In this document: positions 1-8,184 of the stretch, piece after piece
Layout of the letters: each line of letters starts with the position of its first letter
Position numbering within the stretch: position 1 is the stretch's first letter
Translations under genes and position numbers: made by a program
Assembly: GCA_013815685.1 (NCBI GenBank)
Contig: JACDFR010000034.1
Coordinates: 1 to 46,887 of the forward strand
Length of the DNA stretch: 46,887 nt
Reading direction: 5' to 3'
Origin: Ramlibacter sp.
Lineage (GTDB): Bacteria; Pseudomonadota; Gammaproteobacteria; Burkholderiales; Burkholderiaceae_C
The notes under the pieces: model-generated
Told to the model about the DNA's origin: nothing
Database searches by the model: none
Seen by the model: only the letters and a program-made list of their open reading frames with translations

Positions 1-115
1 GTCCATCACGGTGAAGCTGATCAACCCCATCGCCATGCAGGAAGGCCTGCGCTTTGCCATCCGCGAAGGCGGCAAAACCGTGGGCTCGGGCGTCGTGGCA
101 AAGATTCTTGAGTAA
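1..115 (+). CDS. tuf: Elongation factor Tu, C-terminal end (partial)
   Basis: The window opens inside a gene whose last 37 codons read through to TAA at 113-115. The peptide ends in [11 protein letters not shown] and carries the [19 protein letters not shown] stretch of the last beta-barrel domain of EF-Tu, which helps bind aminoacyl-tRNA. The 5' part lies outside the window. Its position directly before rpsJ is the classic str-S10 arrangement. A 36-bp hairpin repeat starts 2 bp after the stop codon. Confidence 0.95.
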   Translation, partial: SITVKLINPIAMQEGLRFAIREGGKTVGSGVVAKILE

Positions 116-117
116 TT

Positions 118-153
118 TTGCGGGACAGATCTTTAGCTCTGTCCCCAACTGAT
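118..153. repeat. 36-bp hairpin repeat, copy 1 of 2
   Basis: The 36 bases at 118-153 are identical to 38906-38941, almost 39 kb away after atpC. The repeat contains a perfect 8-bp inverted repeat, GGGACAGA (122-129) and TCTGTCCC (138-145), around an 8-nt loop. After one mismatch both copies continue with AGG. This copy fills the gap between tuf and rpsJ and would form a hairpin in the shared transcript. There is no U-tract, so it is not a standard intrinsic terminator. Confidence 0.85.
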
Positions 154-164
154 TAGGACCCAAC

Positions 165-479
165 ATGGCCACCCAACAGAAAATCCGCATCCGCCTCAAG
201 GCATTCGATTACAAGCTGATCGACCAGTCCGCCGCCGAGATCGTCGACACCGCCAAGCGCACCGGCGCCATCGTCAAGGGCCCCGTGCCCCTGCCGACGC
301 GCATGAAGCGCTTTGACATCCTGCGCTCGCCGCACGTCAACAAGTCCAGCCGCGACCAGTTCGAAATCCGCACGCACCAGCGCCTGATGGACATCGTCGA
401 CCCGACCGACAAGACCGTGGACGCGCTGATGAAGCTCGACCTGCCGGCCGGCGTGGACGTCGAGATCAAGCTGCAGTAA
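165..479 (+). CDS. rpsJ: 30S ribosomal protein S10
   Basis: The 104-residue product matches S10 over its full length. Clear signatures are [14 protein letters not shown] at the N-terminus, [21 protein letters not shown] in the middle and [13 protein letters not shown] near the C-terminus. S10 sits in the 30S head and, as NusE, also takes part in transcription antitermination. The ATG is preceded by an AGGA-type ribosome binding site at about 155. The gene is separated from rplC by 216 bp that hold a candidate promoter within a hairpin, so it may be partly uncoupled from the rest of the S10 operon. Confidence 0.98.
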   Translation: MATQQKIRIRLKAFDYKLIDQSAAEIVDTAKRTGAIVKGPVPLPTRMKRFDILRSPHVNKSSRDQFEIRTHQRLMDIVDPTDKTVDALMKLDLPAGVDVEIKLQ

Positions 480-500
480 GCCCCGCAGCAGCCTCCAAAT

Positions 501-538
501 ACGCGCTCTTGCGGGAAACTGCAGGAGCGCGTTATAAT
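501..538 (+). promoter_or_regulatory. Candidate sigma-70 promoter embedded in a 12-bp-stem hairpin, S10 operon leader
   Basis: TTGCGG (509-514) and TATAAT (533-538) are separated by 18 bp, a plausible sigma-70 promoter about 160 bp before rplC. The -35 element and spacer lie inside an inverted repeat: bases 501-512 pair with 521-532 (12 bp including one G-U pair) around the loop GGGAAACT. RNA from an upstream promoter would form this hairpin right after rpsJ, while RNA from this promoter would start beyond it. Bases 539-695 form the leader of rplC and hold no convincing gene. Confidence 0.5.
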
Positions 539-695
539 TTACGGCTTCGCCCGAATTGGGTGAGGAGCCATCGTCGGTACGCGGGCGGCGGCTTTAAGTT
601 TTTATCAACCTTCTTTCGCACGTCCGTGGTTCACGCGGGCGTGAAAACCTGGCAGCCAATTGCAGCGGCCAAGGCGAAAGTAACGGAGCAAAAAT

Positions 696-1409
696 ATGAG
701 TCTGAGCAACTCCCTCGGGTTGCTGGGCCGCAAGGTGGGCATGATGCGCCTGTTCACCGATGATGGGGACGCAGTTCCTGTCACGGTGGTGGATGTGTCC
801 AACAACCGTGTGACCCAGGTCAAAACCCAAGAGAACGACGGCTACGTGTCCCTGCAGGTCACGTTCGGTTCGCGCAAAGCTTCGCGCGTGACCAAGCCGC
901 AAGCCGGCCACCTTGCCAAGGCAGGTGTGGAAGCCGGTGAAATCATCCAGGAATTCCGCGTCACGGCCGACACCGCTGCCAAATACGCAGCCGGTGCCAC
1001 GGTTCCCGCCACCGACGTGTTCGCCGTGGGCCAGAAGGTCGACGTGCAGGGCACGACCATCGGCAAGGGCTTTGCCGGCACCATCAAGCGCCACCACATG
1101 AGCTCGCAGCGCGCGTCGCACGGCAACAGCCGTTCGCACAACGTCCCCGGCTCGATCGGAATGGCGCAGGACCCGGGCCGCGTGTTCCCCGGCAAGCGCA
1201 TGACCGGCCACCTCGGCGACGACACCGTCACCACCCAGAACCTCGACGTGTACCGCATCGACGAAGCCCGCCAGCTGCTCCTGATCAAGGGCGCGGTTCC
1301 CGGCTCCAGGGGTGGTTTCGTCACCGTCCGCCCGGCCGTCAAGGTCCGGCCGCAGGCCGCTGCCAAGCCCGCAGCCAAGCCCGCCCCTGCGGCGAAGGGA
1401 GCGAAGTAA
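696..1409 (+). CDS. rplC: 50S ribosomal protein L3
   Basis: The 237-residue protein starts [17 protein letters not shown], typical of bacterial L3, and contains the [16 protein letters not shown] and [17 protein letters not shown] segments. These form the extended loop that reaches towards the peptidyl transferase centre and carries the Gln that is methylated by PrmB in related bacteria. A GGAG site precedes the ATG. The C-terminus has an extra Ala/Lys/Pro-rich tail from about residue 215, longer than in the E. coli protein (209 aa). The stop TAA shares its last base with the rplD start. Confidence 0.98.
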   Translation: MSLSNSLGLLGRKVGMMRLFTDDGDAVPVTVVDVSNNRVTQVKTQENDGYVSLQVTFGSRKASRVTKPQAGHLAKAGVEAGEIIQEFRVTADTAAKYAAGATVPATDVFAVGQKVDVQGTTIGKGFAGTIKRHHMSSQRASHGNSRSHNVPGSIGMAQDPGRVFPGKRMTGHLGDDTVTTQNLDVYRIDEARQLLLIKGAVPGSRGGFVTVRPAVKVRPQAAAKPAAKPAPAAKGAK

Positions 1410-2029
1410 TGCAACTCGAACTCCTGAACGAACAAGGCCAGGCCTCGTCCAAATACGACGCGCCCGAGACCGTGTTCGGCCGTGAATACAACGAAGACCT
1501 GGTGCACCAGATCGTCGTCGCCTTCCAGGCCAATGCCCGCCAGGGCACGCGCGCCCAGAAGGACCGCGAGCAGGTCAAGCACTCGACCAAGAAGCCGTTC
1601 AAGCAAAAGGGAACGGGCCGCGCCCGTGCCGGTATGACTTCCTCACCGCTGTGGCGCGGGGGCGGCCGGATTTTCCCGAACAGCCCGGACGAGAACTTCA
1701 CCCAGAAGATCAACAAGAAGATGTACCGCGCCGGCATGGCGTCCATCTTCTCCCAGCTGGCCCGTGAAGGCCGCCTGGCCGTGGTCGACTCCATGAAGGT
1801 GGATTCGCCCAAGACCAAGCAGCTGGCCGCCCGGTTCAAGGCCATGAACCTGGAATCGGTTCTCGTGATCGCCGAAGAAGTCGACGAGAACCTGTACCTC
1901 GCCTCACGCAACCTGGTGAACGTGCTCGTCGTCGAGCCGCGTTATGCCGACCCGCTGTCGCTGGTGCACTACAAGAAGGTGCTGGTCACCAAGGGCGCCA
2001 TCGACAAGCTCAAGGAGATGTTCGCATGA
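1409..2029 (+). CDS. rplD: 50S ribosomal protein L4
   Basis: The 206-residue product has the L4 signature: [21 protein letters not shown] followed by the basic internal loop [22 protein letters not shown] that lines the exit tunnel. In E. coli L4 also represses its own operon; whether that holds here cannot be seen. The ATG overlaps the rplC stop by one base, so translation is probably coupled. The TGA stop at 2027-2029 overlaps an ATG at 2026 that opens a 20-codon reading frame leading to rplW. Confidence 0.98.
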   Translation: MQLELLNEQGQASSKYDAPETVFGREYNEDLVHQIVVAFQANARQGTRAQKDREQVKHSTKKPFKQKGTGRARAGMTSSPLWRGGGRIFPNSPDENFTQKINKKMYRAGMASIFSQLAREGRLAVVDSMKVDSPKTKQLAARFKAMNLESVLVIAEEVDENLYLASRNLVNVLVVEPRYADPLSLVHYKKVLVTKGAIDKLKEMFA

Positions 2030-2088
2030 GCACGCCGAGCCGCCTCAAGGGCGAATACCGCAATGCGCAGCATGGAGGTTTCCAATGA
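2026..2088 (+). CDS. Possible 20-codon coupling ORF between rplD and rplW
   Basis: An ATG at 2026 overlaps the rplD stop (ATGA), and the frame runs 20 codons to a TGA at 2086-2088 that overlaps the rplW ATG at 2085 (again ATGA). The predicted peptide [20 protein letters not shown] matches no family I know. The two back-to-back overlaps could let ribosomes re-initiate from rplD through to rplW. It may equally be a remnant of a dispersed repeat. There is no independent evidence that it is translated. Confidence 0.3.
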   Translation: MSTPSRLKGEYRNAQHGGFQ

Positions 2089-2423
2089 GCCGTGTTAACC
2101 CAACACCCGCATCGCGCAGCAAGTTCGACGAAGGTCGCTTGATGCAGGTCCTGGTCGCCCCCATCGTCTCCGAAAAGGCGACGCACGTGGCCGACAAGAC
2201 CAATGCCGTCACCTTCAAGGTGCTGCAAGACGCCACCAAGCCCGAGATCAAGGCGGCCGTTGAACTGATGTTCAAGGTCGAGGTCAAGGGCGTTTCTGTG
2301 GTCAACACCAAAGGCAAGTCCAAGCGCTTCGGCCGCTCGCAAGGCCGCCGCGACAACATTCGCAAGGCCTACGTGATGCTCAAGCCCGGTCAAGAGCTGA
2401 ACCTCAATGGGGAGGCCGCTTAA
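2085..2423 (+). CDS. rplW: 50S ribosomal protein L23
   Basis: The 112-residue protein contains the L23 core: [17 protein letters not shown], a helix, then [17 protein letters not shown] and the strand [11 protein letters not shown]23 lies at the polypeptide exit and docks trigger factor and SRP. I chose the ATG at 2085 because AGGAGG-like bases (GGAGG at 2074-2078) lie 6 bp upstream and the family usually has 95-110 residues. An internal ATG at the MQVLVAP segment would give a shorter protein and cannot be excluded. Confidence 0.95.
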   Translation: MSRVNPTPASRSKFDEGRLMQVLVAPIVSEKATHVADKTNAVTFKVLQDATKPEIKAAVELMFKVEVKGVSVVNTKGKSKRFGRSQGRRDNIRKAYVMLKPGQELNLNGEAA

Positions 2424-2438
2424 CAGCGCGAACAGATC

Positions 2439-3263
2439 ATGGCAGTCATCAAAATGAAACCGACCTCACCAGGCCATCGCGGCATGGTGAAGATCTCGCG
2501 GGATCACCTGCACAAGGGTGAAGGTTACGCCCCCCTGCTGGAACCCCAGTTCCAGAAGTCGGGCCGCAACAACAACGGTCACATCACCACCCGCCACAAG
2601 GGCGGTGGCCACAAGCATCACTACCGCGTTGTGGACTTCGTTCGCAACAAGGACGGCATCCCGGCCAAGGTGGAACGCATCGAGTACGACCCGAACCGCA
2701 CGGCCCACCTCGCCCTGGTGTGCTATGCCGACGGCGAGCGCCGCTACATCATCGCTCCGCGCGGCCTGGAAGTCGGCGCATCGCTGCTGTCCGGCTCCGA
2801 GGCCCCGATCCGTGCCGGCAACACTCTGCCGGTGCGCAACATCCCGGTCGGCTCGACGATCCATTGCATCGAACTGAAGCCGGGCAAGGGCGCGCAGATC
2901 GCGCGTTCCGCCGGTACCTCCGCGACGCTGCTGGCGCGCGAAGGCACCTACGCCCAGGTCCGCATGCGCTCAGGTGAGGTTCGCAAGATCCACATCGAGT
3001 GCCGCGCCACCATTGGCGAAGTCGCCAACGAAGAACACAGCCTGCGTCAATTGGGCAAGGCCGGCGTGAAGCGTCACATGGGTATCCGCCCGACCGTCCG
3101 CGGTGTGGTGATGAACCCGGTCGACCACCCGCATGGCGGTGGCGAGGGCAAGACCGGCGAAGGCCGTCACCCCGTCGATCCGTGGGGCAACCTGACCAAG
3201 GGTTACCGTACCCGCAACAACAAGCGCACCCAGGTCATGGTCGTGTCGCGTCGCAAGAAGTAA
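2439..3263 (+). CDS. rplB: 50S ribosomal protein L2
   Basis: The 274-residue product is full-length L2, a primary 23S rRNA binder near the peptidyl transferase centre. Visible signatures are [13 protein letters not shown] at the start, [15 protein letters not shown], and the highly conserved [13 protein letters not shown] loop, whose His residue is essential in homologues. The C-terminus is the basic [17 protein letters not shown]. The ATG lies 15 bp after the rplW stop and lacks a strong Shine-Dalgarno sequence, which suggests translational coupling. Confidence 0.98.
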   Translation: MAVIKMKPTSPGHRGMVKISRDHLHKGEGYAPLLEPQFQKSGRNNNGHITTRHKGGGHKHHYRVVDFVRNKDGIPAKVERIEYDPNRTAHLALVCYADGERRYIIAPRGLEVGASLLSGSEAPIRAGNTLPVRNIPVGSTIHCIELKPGKGAQIARSAGTSATLLAREGTYAQVRMRSGEVRKIHIECRATIGEVANEEHSLRQLGKAGVKRHMGIRPTVRGVVMNPVDHPHGGGEGKTGEGRHPVDPWGNLTKGYRTRNNKRTQVMVVSRRKK

Positions 3264-3275
3264 GGGGTTGACGAA

Positions 3276-3554
3276 ATGACTCGCTCACTCAAAAAAGGTC
3301 CCTTCGTTGACCACCACCTGGTGGCCAAGGCCGACAAGGCCGTGACGACCAAGGACAAGAAACCGATCAAGACCTGGTCGCGCCGCTCCATGATCCTGCC
3401 CGAGTTCATCGGGCTGACGATCGCCGTGCACAACGGCAAGCAGCACGTGCCGGTCTACATCACCGACCAGATGGTGGGCCACAAGCTGGGCGAATTCGCC
3501 CTGACGCGCACCTTCAAGGGTCACCCGGCGGACAAAAAAGTCCAGAAGAAGTAA
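3276..3554 (+). CDS. rpsS: 30S ribosomal protein S19
   Basis: The 92-residue protein begins [14 protein letters not shown] and contains [14 protein letters not shown] and [16 protein letters not shown], all diagnostic of S19, which contacts the A-site tRNA region in the 30S head. An AAGGGG site 12 bp after rplB precedes the ATG. Gene order and short spacing place it in the S10 operon. Confidence 0.98.
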   Translation: MTRSLKKGPFVDHHLVAKADKAVTTKDKKPIKTWSRRSMILPEFIGLTIAVHNGKQHVPVYITDQMVGHKLGEFALTRTFKGHPADKKVQKK

Positions 3555-3563
3555 GGAAAGACC

Positions 3564-3893
3564 ATGGAAACACGTGCAGTCCTCAGGGGCGTCCGTCTGT
3601 CGGTCGACAAAGGCCGCCTGGTCGCCGATCTGATTCGCGGCAAGAAGGTGGATCAGGCGCTCAACGTTCTGGAATTCACCCAGAAGAAGGCCGCCGGAAT
3701 CATCAAGAAGGTGCTGGAGTCCGCCATCGCGAACGCCGAGCACAACGACGGCGCCGACATCGACGATCTGTTGGTCAAGACCATCTACGTCGAACAAGGC
3801 GCTTCGCTCAAGCGTTTCACCGCGCGCGCCAAAGGCCGCGGCAATCGCATCGTCAAGCCCACGTGCCACGTGTACTTGACCGTCGGCAACTAA
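3564..3893 (+). CDS. rplV: 50S ribosomal protein L22
   Basis: The 109-residue protein shows the L22 pattern: [20 protein letters not shown], then [21 protein letters not shown], and the beta-hairpin region around [11 protein letters not shown] that reaches into the nascent-peptide tunnel. Changes in that hairpin give macrolide resistance in other species; none can be judged here. AAGGA lies before the ATG, 9 bp after rpsS. Confidence 0.98.
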   Translation: METRAVLRGVRLSVDKGRLVADLIRGKKVDQALNVLEFTQKKAAGIIKKVLESAIANAEHNDGADIDDLLVKTIYVEQGASLKRFTARAKGRGNRIVKPTCHVYLTVGN

Positions 3894-3909
3894 CAGGCTT
3901 TAGGACACT

Positions 3910-4815
3910 ATGGGACAAAAAATCCATCCTACCGGCTTCCGCCTGTCGGTCAGCCGCAACTGGGCCAGCCGCTGGTACGCGAGCAACCGTGACTTCGCCG
4001 GCATGTTAGGCGAAGACATCAAGGTGCGCGAGTACCTCAAGGCCAAGCTCAAGAACGCCGCCGTTTCGCGCGTCCTGATCGAGCGTCCCGCCAAGAGCGC
4101 CCGCATCACTATCTTCTCGGCTCGCCCGGGCGTGGTGATCGGCAAAAAGGGCGAAGACATTGAAGCGCTCAAGAAAGAGCTCGGCAAGCGCCTGGGCGTG
4201 CCGGTGGCAGTGAACATCGAGGAAGTGCGCAAGCCCGAAATCGATGCCCAGCTGATCGCCGACTCGATCACCCAGCAGCTGGAAAAGCGCATCATGTTCC
4301 GCCGTGCCATGAAGCGCGCTATGCAGAACGCGATGCGCCTGGGCGCCCAGGGCATCAAGATCATGTCCGCCGGCCGCCTGAACGGCATCGAAATCGCGCG
4401 TACCGAGTGGTACCGCGAAGGCCGCGTGCCGCTCCATACGCTGCGCGCCGACATCGACTACGGTTTCTCCGAAGCCAAGACCACCTACGGCGTCATCGGC
4501 GTCAAGGTCTGGGTCTACAAGGGCGACACGCTGGGCCGCAATGACCTGCCGGCCATCGTCGAGCCCCGTGCCGAGGAAGAACGCCGCCCCCGTGGCCCCC
4601 GCCGCGACGCTCGCCCGGGTGACCGCCCGGCCGGCGACCGCCGTGGTCCCGCCACCCGCCGCCCCGCAGCTGGCGCGGGCAATGTCGCACCGGCTGACGG
4701 CAGCGACAAGCCCGCGGAAGCAACGACAGGTGCCGATGCACCGAAAACTACCGTTAAGCGCGTCCGCAAGGCAGCGCCGGCAGGCACTCCGCCCGCTGAC
4801 GGTAAAGGAGAGTAA
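3910..4815 (+). CDS. rpsC: 30S ribosomal protein S3 with long C-terminal extension
   Basis: Residues 1-215 are standard S3: [20 protein letters not shown] at the N-terminus, the KH-domain loop [13 protein letters not shown], and [10 protein letters not shown] near the end of the core. S3 forms part of the mRNA entry site and its helicase activity. The protein has 301 residues against 233 in E. coli. The extra roughly 75 residues after EERRPR are Arg/Pro/Ala-rich, low in complexity and probably disordered. The frame stays open and ends 2 bp before rplP, so the tail is coded, not an artefact of a missed stop. Confidence 0.97.
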   Translation: MGQKIHPTGFRLSVSRNWASRWYASNRDFAGMLGEDIKVREYLKAKLKNAAVSRVLIERPAKSARITIFSARPGVVIGKKGEDIEALKKELGKRLGVPVAVNIEEVRKPEIDAQLIADSITQQLEKRIMFRRAMKRAMQNAMRLGAQGIKIMSAGRLNGIEIARTEWYREGRVPLHTLRADIDYGFSEAKTTYGVIGVKVWVYKGDTLGRNDLPAIVEPRAEEERRPRGPRRDARPGDRPAGDRRGPATRRPAAGAGNVAPADGSDKPAEATTGADAPKTTVKRVRKAAPAGTPPADGKGE

Positions 4816-4817
4816 AC

Positions 4818-5234
4818 ATGCTGCAACCCGCTCGCCGCAAATACCGCAAAGAGCAGAAGGGCCGCAACACCGGCGTCGCCACCCGGGGCAACTCGGTGGC
4901 ATTCGGTGACTTCGGCCTGAAGTGCACGGACCGTGGCCGCCTGACGGCCCGCCAGATCGAAGCCGCGCGCCGCGCGATTTCCCGCCACGTGAAGCGCGGC
5001 GGCCGCATCTGGATCCGTGTGTTCCCCGACAAGCCGATCTCCCACAAGCCCGCCGAAGTGCGGATGGGTAACGGCAAGGGCAACCCCGAGTACTACGTGG
5101 CCGAAATCCAGCCGGGCAAGGTCGTGTTCGAGATCGTCGGTGTGCCCGAAGAGCTCGCTCGCGAAGCATTCCGCCTGGCCGCCGCCAAGCTGCCCCTGCG
5201 CACGACGTTCGTCACGCGCATGATCGGCGCGTAA
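4818..5234 (+). CDS. rplP: 50S ribosomal protein L16
   Basis: The 138-residue product starts [18 protein letters not shown] and contains [18 protein letters not shown] and [19 protein letters not shown], hallmarks of L16, which helps position A-site tRNA. The Shine-Dalgarno sequence AAAGGAG lies within the last codons of rpsC, so the two are coupled. Its length is normal for the family. Confidence 0.98.
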   Translation: MLQPARRKYRKEQKGRNTGVATRGNSVAFGDFGLKCTDRGRLTARQIEAARRAISRHVKRGGRIWIRVFPDKPISHKPAEVRMGNGKGNPEYYVAEIQPGKVVFEIVGVPEELAREAFRLAAAKLPLRTTFVTRMIGA

Positions 5235-5251
5235 TTCAGGAGTGATGAAAC

Positions 5252-5470
5252 ATGAAAACGACTGAACTGCGCCAAAAAGACGTTGCCGGCCTGAAAACCG
5301 AAGTCAAGGAGCTGCAAAAGGCCCACTTCGGCCTGCGCATGCAGAAGGCTACGCAACAGCTCACCAACACCGGCACGCTGCGCGTCACGCGTCGCGACAT
5401 TGCTCGGGCCAAGACCATCCTGGCCCAGAAGCAGACGGAAGAGCGGGCCAAGACGCCCGCCGCCAAGTAA
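5252..5470 (+). CDS. rpmC: 50S ribosomal protein L29
   Basis: This 72-residue protein has the two-helix L29 pattern, [20 protein letters not shown] and then [31 protein letters not shown]29 sits beside L23 at the exit tunnel. The C-terminal dozen residues are Lys/Ala-rich. An AGGAG site precedes the ATG. Confidence 0.97.
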   Translation: MKTTELRQKDVAGLKTEVKELQKAHFGLRMQKATQQLTNTGTLRVTRRDIARAKTILAQKQTEERAKTPAAK

Positions 5471-5481
5471 GGAAGAAGGCA

Positions 5482-5751
5482 ATGACGGAAGCCAAAACAT
5501 CCCTCAAGCGCACCTTGGTCGGCAAGGTGGTGAGCGACAAGCGCGCCAAGACCGTGACGGTGCTGGTCGAGCGCCGTGTCAAGCACGAGCTCTACGGCAA
5601 GATCGTTGCCAAGTCGAGCAAGTACCACGCCCATGACGAAAAAGGCGAGTTCCACACGGGCGACGTGATCGAGATCACCGAGAGCCGGCCGATTTCCAAG
5701 ACCAAGAACTGGGTCGCGACCCGGCTGGTCGAAAAGGCCGCCGAAGTGTAA
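5482..5751 (+). CDS. rpsQ: 30S ribosomal protein S17
   Basis: The 89-residue protein contains [27 protein letters not shown] and [19 protein letters not shown], the OB-fold signature of S17, which binds 16S rRNA early in assembly. AAGGA precedes the ATG 11 bp after rpmC. It is the last ribosomal gene here: an intrinsic terminator follows and the spc genes (rplN, rplX, rplE and so on) are not adjacent. Confidence 0.98.
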   Translation: MTEAKTSLKRTLVGKVVSDKRAKTVTVLVERRVKHELYGKIVAKSSKYHAHDEKGEFHTGDVIEITESRPISKTKNWVATRLVEKAAEV

Positions 5752-5775
5752 TCAGCGCACTTTGGCGCGATAGCT

Positions 5776-5810
5776 AAAAACGGCTCACAATGTGGGCCGT
5801 TTTTCTTTTT
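5776..5810 (+). terminator. Intrinsic terminator of the S10 operon
   Basis: An A-tract runs into ACGGCTCAC (5780-5788), a 3-nt loop, and GTGGGCCGT (5792-5800), a 9-bp stem with one G-U pair. TTTTCTTTTT follows at 5801-5810. The stem plus U-rich tail, 25 bp after rpsQ, is a textbook rho-independent terminator. The A-tract before the stem could also serve the opposite strand weakly. Confidence 0.92.
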
Positions 5811-5823
5811 CTGGAGCTCTGAA

Positions 5824-6330
5824 ATGATCAAAGTCGGCGACCTGCTTCCCAACGTTACCCTGCAGGAATATTCCGAAGTCGAAGGCAACGGTTGCAGCAT
5901 CGGCCCCAACCCGGTCAAGGTGGCTGAAGCGACGGCGGGCAAGACCATCGCGGTGTTCGCGCTCCCCGGTGCTTTCACCCCAACGTGTTCGGCCAAGCAT
6001 GTGCCGGGATTTGTCGAGAAGGCGGACGAATTCAAGAAGGCGGGCGTCGACGAGATCTGGTGCGTGAGCGTCAACGATGCCTTCGTGATGGGTGCATGGG
6101 CGCGGGAACAGAAAACCGGCAACAAGGTGCGCATGCTGGGCGATGGAAGTGCCGAGTTTGCCAAGGCCACCGGCCTCACCATGGACCTCAGCACGCGCGG
6201 CATGGGCATCCGCAGCGCGCGCTACTCCATGCTCGTCAAGGATGGCAAGGTATCGGCCGTCAACATTGAAGCGCCGGGCAAGTTCGAAGTGAGCGACGCC
6301 GACACCTTGCTTGCCCAAGCCCGCGGGTAA
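5824..6330 (+). CDS. Peroxiredoxin, Prx5 type
   Basis: The 168-residue protein has the AhpC/TSA thioredoxin fold. The active-site segment ALPGAFTPTCSAKHVPGF places the peroxidatic Cys at residue 55, in the form typical of the Prx5 group. Further conserved parts are CVSVNDAFVMGAWA and DLSTRGMGIRSARYSMLVKDGKV. It should reduce hydrogen or organic peroxides in the cytosol, using glutaredoxin or thioredoxin. A GGAG site precedes the ATG. It starts 14 bp after the S10 terminator, so it needs either its own promoter or read-through. Confidence 0.93.
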   Translation: MIKVGDLLPNVTLQEYSEVEGNGCSIGPNPVKVAEATAGKTIAVFALPGAFTPTCSAKHVPGFVEKADEFKKAGVDEIWCVSVNDAFVMGAWAREQKTGNKVRMLGDGSAEFAKATGLTMDLSTRGMGIRSARYSMLVKDGKVSAVNIEAPGKFEVSDADTLLAQARG

Positions 6331-6353
6331 GCCGGCGACTGCCGATCCCCGGC

Positions 6354-6851
6354 CTAGAGGTCAGCCTTCAGGTAGTGCGCACCCGGAATCGGGTTGTGAT
6401 AGTAGGGGGGAATATCGTGAAAGCCGAGGTCGTGATACAGGGCACGCGCTGCTTCCATGTCGTCCAGGGTGTCCAGCAACACGCACGAATAACCGGCTTG
6501 GCGGGCCATGTCCAGCGCGGCCTCGGCGAGCTCCCGGCCCAAGCCCATGGCGCGGAAGGCCGGGCGCACATACAGGCGCTTCATTTCGCAGGCGTTCGTG
6601 TAGTCGGCCGAGTCCAGCGGCCGAAGGGCGCAACAGCCCGCCACTCGCTCGTCGACATTGGCCAGCAGAAGCGCGCCGCGCGGCGGCGCGTAGTCGCCCG
6701 GCAATTCGGCAAGCTCCTTGTCGAATTGCTGGAAGCACAAGTCGACAACCAGGTTGTGGGCGTACTCGCGAAAAATTGTGCGCACCGCATCGAGCTCCTG
6801 CAGGCTTGCCGGTGCGATCAATTGGACTGACGGAATCTGTTTCGTTTCCAC
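6354..6851 (-). CDS. GNAT-family N-acetyltransferase
   Basis: The 165-residue protein has the GNAT core: the strand and loop EMKRLYVRPAFRAMGLGREL, with the acetyl-CoA pyrophosphate-binding pattern (Arg-x-x-Gly-x-Gly-like RAMGLGREL), and a C-terminal DTLDDMEAARALYHDLGFHD motif. The substrate cannot be told from sequence. The only start in reach is GTG at 6851. Just upstream on the coding strand are three copies of the 6-mer ATTCGC (6858-6875), and no ribosome binding site is evident. It converges on the peroxiredoxin gene. Confidence 0.85.
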   Translation of the reverse strand: METKQIPSVQLIAPASLQELDAVRTIFREYAHNLVVDLCFQQFDKELAELPGDYAPPRGALLLANVDERVAGCCALRPLDSADYTNACEMKRLYVRPAFRAMGLGRELAEAALDMARQAGYSCVLLDTLDDMEAARALYHDLGFHDIPPYYHNPIPGAHYLKADL

Positions 6852-6924
6852 GCGAGTGCGAATGCGAATGCGAATGCGGAGGCGGGACGGCCGGCCAGTT
6901 TAGCGCTTCTGCAATGGCTTCGCA

Positions 6925-7590
6925 CTATCCCCCGAGACTGACGAGCCAGGCCACCAGCCCGGCGCATCCGGCCAGCACCACCAGGGCGGCGAAGCGCGAC
7001 GCGGCATCGTCCCTGGACGGCTGGGCTGCGCCCGCCACGCGCTTGTCGCCATGCAGCATCGGCCCGATGAGGTTGTTCTTCCTTTTCCAGAGGTAGTACA
7101 GCACCGCCGCAATATGGAGCAGCACCAGGCCGAGGATCACCCACTGTCCGATTCGCTTGTGGTACCACGTGGCCGCCAGCCCCTTGCTGCTTTCGACGAA
7201 GCGGTTCAAAGGCCCCGTGAAAGAGATCTCGTCGTCACCGACGAGCCCGGTCTCGACCTGGGCGAGCAGCAAGCCGAGCATGGCGAAGACCGAGCCGGCG
7301 CCGAGTGGGCTGTGGCCGATCAGGTGATCGGGGTGCGGGCGGCCGCGCAAGTAAGCGACCACCGCGCCGGGCGCATAGATGAACGAGCCGAAGCGCGACC
7401 AACGCCCGCCGACGAAACCCCAGACAATCCGGAACAAGAGAAGCGTCAGCAATGCATAACCCAGTCGGGCGTGCCAGTCCATGACCGCGCCCCCTCGGTA
7501 TCCAGTAATCGCCAGGCCCACGATGCAGGCCACCAGGGCCCAGTGAAAAAGGCGTGTAGGCAGGTCCCACACCCGCACTGTGTTCGACAT
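6925..7590 (-). CDS. Cytochrome b561 family membrane protein
   Basis: The 221-residue protein starts MSNTVRVWDLPTRLFHW; the His of LFHW is a usual haem b ligand in this family (Ni/Fe-hydrogenase b-type, PF01292). Hydrophobic segments near residues 15-30, 40-60, 95-115 and 140-165 give about four membrane helices, with further His residues at DWHARLGYA, TWYHKRIG and LVLLHIAAVLYY. The C-terminus has one more hydrophobic stretch. The ATG at 7590 is chosen because AGGGGGA stands just upstream. It is divergent from a cytochrome c' gene, a pairing that suggests electron exchange between the two. Confidence 0.9.
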   Translation of the reverse strand: MSNTVRVWDLPTRLFHWALVACIVGLAITGYRGGAVMDWHARLGYALLTLLLFRIVWGFVGGRWSRFGSFIYAPGAVVAYLRGRPHPDHLIGHSPLGAGSVFAMLGLLLAQVETGLVGDDEISFTGPLNRFVESSKGLAATWYHKRIGQWVILGLVLLHIAAVLYYLWKRKNNLIGPMLHGDKRVAGAAQPSRDDAASRFAALVVLAGCAGLVAWLVSLGG

Positions 7591-7714
7591 GACAGTTCCC
7601 CCTGGGGATTGGCAGATTCCCTGCGCAGCAAGTTCCGAAGCGAACTTTCCGCACAAAATCGGCTCAGCATCGATTGTGCCTGCCAACTTTTATGAACCCA
7701 GGAGAAGAAAATTC

Positions 7715-8169
7715 ATGAAGATTGCCGCCTCACTGGCCATTGCCGCCGCCGCCGTAGCGGTGGCGTTCCCAGCTTCAGCCCAATTCGCCAAGCCGAAGAC
7801 GCAGTCAAATACCGCCAGAGCGCCCTGTTCGTGATGGGCCAGCATTTCGGCCGTATCGGCGCCATGGCCAATGGGCGGGTGCCGTATGACGCCAAGGCGG
7901 CTGTCGAAAATGCGGAGATCGTGGCTGAGATGGCCAAGCTGCCCTGGGCCGGTTTCGGGCCCGGTACCGACAAGGTCACGCCCAGCCGTGCGAAAGCCGA
8001 GATCTGGAGCGAGCAGGCCAAGTTCAAGGAGCACAACGAAAAGCTGGTCGGCGAGAGCGCCAAGCTCCTGGCTGCCGCCAAGACCAACAACCTGGACAAC
8101 CTGAAGGTGGCGTTCGGCGCCACGGCCAACACCTGCAAGGCCTGCCACGACGCGTTCCGCAAGGAGTAG
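7715..8169 (+). pseudogene. Cytochrome c', disrupted by a -1 frameshift
   Basis: The N-terminal part (7715 to about 7795) encodes a signal peptide ending ASA and the mature start QFAKP. The frame then shifts and the rest (MGQHFGRIGAMANGRVPYDAKAA ... NTCKACHDAF) lies one frame over. Adding one G after 7795 (CCG AAG to CCG GAA GAC) restores QFAKPEDAVKYRQSALFVMGQHFG, the expected family sequence. The periplasmic haem motif CKACH near the C-terminus is intact. An AGGAG site precedes the ATG. Since all other residues look conserved, this is either a very recent inactivation or a sequencing error. Confidence 0.85.
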
Positions 8170-8184
8170 GCGCCGCCGCGCCCC

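Noticed and set aside
509..763. 84-codon frame between rpsJ and rplC
   Set aside because: It covers the promoter, hairpin and rplC start in another frame and has no family.
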